Source: Isoetes taiwanensis (Eukaryota; Streptophyta; Lycopodiopsida; Isoetales; Isoetaceae). Taken from it: DNA of 64,000 bases. Made by a program: the position numbers and the translations under genes. Location of the stretch: the NCBI GenBank assembly GCA_021234155.1, contig JAJEKV010000065.1, positions 2,311,154 to 2,375,153 on the forward strand. The letters are read 5' to 3'. The notes beneath the pieces are model-generated. The model had not been told where the DNA came from and ran no database searches. It was given only the letters and a program-made list of their open reading frames with translations. Of this stretch, positions 60,255-64,000 are shown in pieces (position 1 is the first letter of the stretch; each line of letters opens with the position of its first letter).

Positions 60255-60500
60255 TGTACACTCCAGATGAAAACTTTATGAGAAGCCGCCATATGAAGCG
60301 CACGGGCGAGGTACTTAAGCTTCCGCCGCCACCCCATTTTGTATATAGTTAAATGAGTCGGTATGCTAAGCGCAAGGCTACTGGCATACCCCCCATTTGC
60401 TCGAAACGCTTTGCTACGGGTCTATGATCGCCATGGCCACTGCAAAGTCTGGCCACCCATCGTCAGCTTTGCTTAAATTCAGATGGGTAAGCCGCTACTG
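60255..60500. other. Short spacer, nothing identified
   Basis: Mixed sequence between the open frame and the motif field. No feature is supported. Confidence 0.3.
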
Positions 60501-60922
60501 ATAACCTTTATACCGACAGGAAGCCAGATTATAATTTGATATTTTAGAACTGCGAGGGAATTTACACCAGCCAGCACGAGCCAGAGGTTCTGATACCGCC
60601 CGTGAATATAGCCAGATAAATCATACCGATGAGGAGTTTTGTCAAGATAGTGCTCCAGCCGGAGCAATTTATCGTTTGACCACGCCTAAATTTCATGTCG
60701 CCGAGCACCTCATGATAAATTTCCTATACCATCGTAGTTCCCGTGAACTGAGCAAATTTTATACCGCCGAAAGCACCAGCGTGGTAAAATTTATACCATC
60801 GGGAGCCAATCCGGTGAGGGCCTGAGACGCCGAAAGCACCAGCGGGTATAAATTTATACGATCAGAATTGAACAGATGAATCTATACCGGCTGCGTCGAA
60901 AGCCAGATAAATTGATACCATC
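60501..60922 (+). repeat. Clustered ATAAATTTATACC motif (degenerate minisatellite)
   Basis: Variants of (G)ATAAATTTATACC(G/A) occur near 60501, 60611, 60711, 60753, 60784, 60845, 60876 and 60903. The accompanying phrases GCCGAAAGCACCAGCG(G/T)G (60,766 and 60,830) and AGCCAGATAAAT (60,610 and 60,901) repeat too. Further single copies lie at 61510, 62521, 62601, 63633 and 63721. The motif itself is nearly palindromic (AAATTTATA). It fits an eroded tandem array within a larger repeat. Confidence 0.65.
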
Positions 60923-61610
60923 CGTGTCCGACTTTTGGGAATCCGTGTTCTGCGTTAAAGAAGCAATAAACCCAAAATTTCAAGAATATTTCTGGCGCTT
61001 TAGTTTAAATAACAATAAATAGCGATGAATTTAGGTGTAGATTTTATGCTCTTTTCGTGCCTCTATTTTACCGGCGATGGCGCTGGCCCAAAGCGTTCCG
61101 CTTTATAAAATGGCCTTCTTTGCGACGCTTCCACCGGATCAAGTTGAAATGGCGGCCGTACCATCAAAGGTTGCACCAATAGAGCCACAAGATGCGATAC
61201 TTAACTGAAAGACCGTGACGTGGCACGGCCCGGCCAGTAAGTGAGAGCAAAACCCACCGAGGCATCTTTACTTCAGGTCACTCAATCGTGGAAGGCATAA
61301 GATGGACGCATTATTACCCCGCACAAATTACTCAACTTATTGCTACGAGGTCGATGATGAAATCTTAATAGAAGTGGGCGCATGACAAGGGGGAAGTCTT
61401 CATTTTGAAAGTAAATGGAAGCCTGGAATAAGGCAGTAAACCAAAGATGTGCAAGAGCATCGGTCGATTTACTGCTGGGAGGGCCATGTATATTGTTTAG
61501 TGTCTTTACTGGATAAATTTATACCAATATCTTCAATTTAACCTGACAGATAGTGGGATATTTTGACGTTTGCCAGTTATGTATTGAAACAAAGTCAGCA
61601 TCCTGTAATT
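60923..61610. other. Spacer, nothing identified apart from one motif copy at 61,510
   Basis: Mixed-composition DNA without open frames of note. Confidence 0.3.
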
Positions 61611-61613
61611 CAC

Positions 61614-62461
61614 CTACTTAAGAGTCGAAGAGAAGGACGAGGTAAAGGAAGAAGAAGGAGGAAGGAGGAACCAGCGGCAAAGGAAGGGCAGAGCATTCCC
61701 TGAGAGATGGCCATTGGTGCTCCAAAAAAAGAAATCAGAGGCACAAAGGCTTTGATTCATAGAGGAGTCAAATGTACTAAGGCCCTGAGCGATATTGTTG
61801 TGGAAGTTCACAGATAACCTGGGCATATTCAAAGGAAACGACACTAAACTAAAGCAAACTATTTCTATTGAGCAACTTCATTAGAGGCCACCTAAAAATG
61901 AGTAATGAGCGCTGGGCGGTGTCCTAAGTCAGATAGTGCAGCGAGTGGAAGGCGCACAAACGAAAGAAATAGAAGAAATCCTCATGCCCAGCGTGTCGCC
62001 ACTAGTTGTTGCAGGACGTGGAGTCAGCAAACCAACTAAAAGATTACAAGAAGGTCGACTGAAGATTTACACATACCACAAAGCTCTGGATAAAGAATAC
62101 AAGGCAAGGAAAGACCAGCAAAAAGAGGAAAGCCGAACGGCGTGGAAGAGCGTAGCTACGGCGAGCACGCTGGTGTAACGGTGATGAAGAGCAAAGTTCA
62201 TTGCCGGAGTCGGGAATCGGAATACCACTGCATTAAAATGAGCGAATGGACAAGATCCGCTTTCGGCAAAATCGCGGAGTACGGAATTTAAACAAATGTA
62301 TGGAAGAGGATTTTAAAAGCAAAGAACAATGCAGATTTCAGAAGCCCGCTGCGATGAAAGTGTCAGCCAAATATGACTTATGGCCCATTAGGGCAAGAAA
62401 GCTTTTGGCGAATGGAGAATTACTTCTCTCACCGGGTATTCCGGGAGATAATGGGCAATGA
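61614..62461 (+). pseudogene. Unidentified charged coding-like fragments
   Basis: A GA-rich stretch (about 61,625-61,690) is followed by a plus frame at 61936-62178 (80 codons) reading KEIEEILMPSV and GRLKIYTYHKALDKEYKARK, then KDQQKEESRTAWKS. A second frame at 62246-62461 (71 codons) reads NLNKCMEEDFKSKEQCRFQK. The highly charged, Lys/Glu-rich style suits a gag-type or coiled-coil protein, possibly one reading frame split by a shift at about 62.18-62.24 kb. No family was recognised. The minus frame at 61614-61844 is the shadow of the GA tract. Confidence 0.3.
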
Positions 62462-64000
62462 AATGTTTCTTCTTTCATGTTTTGTAGTGTTTAGCGGTTT
62501 ATAAGTGTTTCAAGACTGGGTGATAAATTTATGTCTGCCGCAGCCAACGGAGGAACTTTTCATTGGCATCTGGTGAATTTATATTCGCGTTCTGCAATTC
62601 GTGATAAATTATACCGGGCGATACCGACTACCACCATGCTGCTTAGAAAGCAGACCGGAACATATTCTCTTACGCCGGGCTAACACTAAAACTAATGGCT
62701 ATCCATTTGCCATGTGGACTTCAAGAGAATTTTTGTATGTTCAAGATGGTGATTAAGAGCAAGCCAGTCTGCAGGAAAACCAAAAAGGTGGAGAATTAAA
62801 AACAGAAAATATGAGCATTGTACCCCCAGACGCAGTTTATGGATTAAAAGCAAAGAATTTTTGTTTCGGCTTGGAAAGTCAGCTGGGCGAATTTACATTA
62901 GACTAAATGGCCATGAAGCTAAGATCTAGTTTACATTTGCCGCCGCCTTTCTTCTTTAGCATTTTCTGCCTTAACATGTTTCAGTAATGAAAGACATTGT
63001 TAATGCCAGCTCGAAAGTTAATGAAGCGCTGTTCCGAGGACTGAGGAGTAAGCTTTCTACCAAGTTGTACCTGATAAGATATTGAGAAGAACGCCGTTAA
63101 CTTTTAGTGGTCGGGTGTTTTGCTAAAGATAGCCCTCAGGTTTGCGTTTTTCACAATATTCTTACGAACAAGAAAAGGGGCTCTGCTGATTTTAAACCTC
63201 GAAGTTCAGAAGGCTGAAGAGAGGCGAGACTTAAGGTAATCAACAGTGGGAAAGGAGGTTTAATTAGCAAATGGATGAATTTCTGCAGAAAAGATTTACA
63301 AATGTTTGGTCGTGACCAGATAAAATACGAGTTAAAAGTGAGGTAGATCGACGAGCTTCAGATTAATTTTTTGGAGCAGTTTAACTCACATTGTGCATTG
63401 CAGACATTCTCATGGTTTCAACATATACGCTTTTGACGAGGAGGTAGTTTTCAATGACTGCAAGTCCACTTTTTGGAAGGCCTAAAGGAAGCCACCTGTC
63501 CTTCCGGCGAACTCGAGGTCATTATTTTCATCGGACCACAAACAATGCCTGGTTAAACCCATGGAGTCGGCTCAGAATGCCGCGCTTTTGAAATCGGGAT
63601 GGCAGCTTAACATAATGCTTTTTATAACTCAATTGATAAATTCATACCAATAAATCAGCCTTTGGTTAGTTTAAAATTTATAGAAGGGCATAATGTTCGA
63701 TAATTTGAGTATCGGCTATGTAATTTATACCGCGATAGTAATCGTAAATTTATAAATTTAAGGCAACCTCGTATGAATTTGCATAATCGCCACACTCATC
63801 GACAACTTATTTTCCTTTGTTTTATTTACTATTTCATTATAAAGCCGTTGGTGTGCTTTAAACAAACCGCTATGTCAGTGGTAGGACCCGCTAAGTTGTT
63901 TCGAGCATCTTTCAATATAGGGTTTCATGTCACAGATGCCAAAACCATGAAGTCCACTTAATACAGAATACGTAACTGAACGAAGTACAATGAGATGCAA
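62462..64000. other. Decayed repeat DNA to the window end
   Basis: It contains isolated copies of the ATAAATTTATACC-type motif (62521, 62601, 63633, 63721) and a short AT-rich open frame at 63773-63961 with no family signal. Otherwise no recognised structure. The element to which the motif field belongs probably continues beyond the window. Confidence 0.35.

Overview
The window looks like gene-poor, repeat-saturated nuclear DNA of a land plant with a large genome. A gymnosperm or a similarly bloated lineage is plausible, but the species cannot be told from the sequence. The reasons are: no bacterial-style gene packing; no intact open frame longer than about 245 codons; heavily decayed Ty3/gypsy LTR retrotransposons of plant type with initiator-Met primer sites; and several old tandem-repeat families. 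Nearly every coding trace is broken by frameshifts and stops, so most open frames here are chance or shadow frames. I found no intact gene, rRNA, functional tRNA or CRISPR array.

Layout. 0-3.7 kb: a small T-rich tandem repeat, then gene-like but broken coding debris (best at 846-1153). 3.7-13.4 kb: a repeat domain in which two blocks recur in the order A-B-A. Block A (TGGGA/GATCC-rich, ending in a tRNA-like sequence on the minus strand) and block B (rich in TTCTAGAA and GAATCTAGGGGAATCT) occur at 3.8-5.6, 9.35-10.7 and 12.65-13.4 kb. Between them are a GTCGAG-rich minisatellite, a 270-bp polypyrimidine tract and a tandem array of about 340-bp monomers (10.8-12.6 kb). 14.4-19.9 kb: the internal region of a decayed Ty3/gypsy element on the plus strand, with gag-like, RNase H-like and integrase traces. 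21.3-23.4 kb: minisatellite and inverted-repeat debris.

23.94-36.19 kb: the best-supported feature, a nearly complete Ty3/gypsy element. It has about 1.5-kb LTRs, a primer-binding site next to the 5' LTR, reverse transcriptase, RNase H and integrase in order, and a polypurine tract at the 3' LTR. A possible retroposed transcript (minus strand, poly-A signal plus tail) sits in its oversized gag-protease region. 36.2-41.7 kb: AT-rich remnants with a probable LINE zinc-binding fragment and gene-like pieces on the minus strand.

41.75-56.73 kb: a second large structure bounded by two diverged 1.73-kb direct repeats. It encloses a GC-rich interior with weak gypsy integrase traces and, nested within that, about 3.1 tandem units of 2.0 kb. 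The unit junctions carry minus-strand primer-binding sites beside a TG-starting LTR-like end, so this looks like an LTR-internal-LTR concatemer. 56.7-64 kb: further decayed elements, including a field of a recurring ATAAATTTATACC motif and coding-like pieces of unknown family.

The elements do not work together as a pathway. They are nested layers of insertion, amplification and decay. The most unusual item is the 2-kb concatemer carrying primer sites; no novel functional system is demonstrated.
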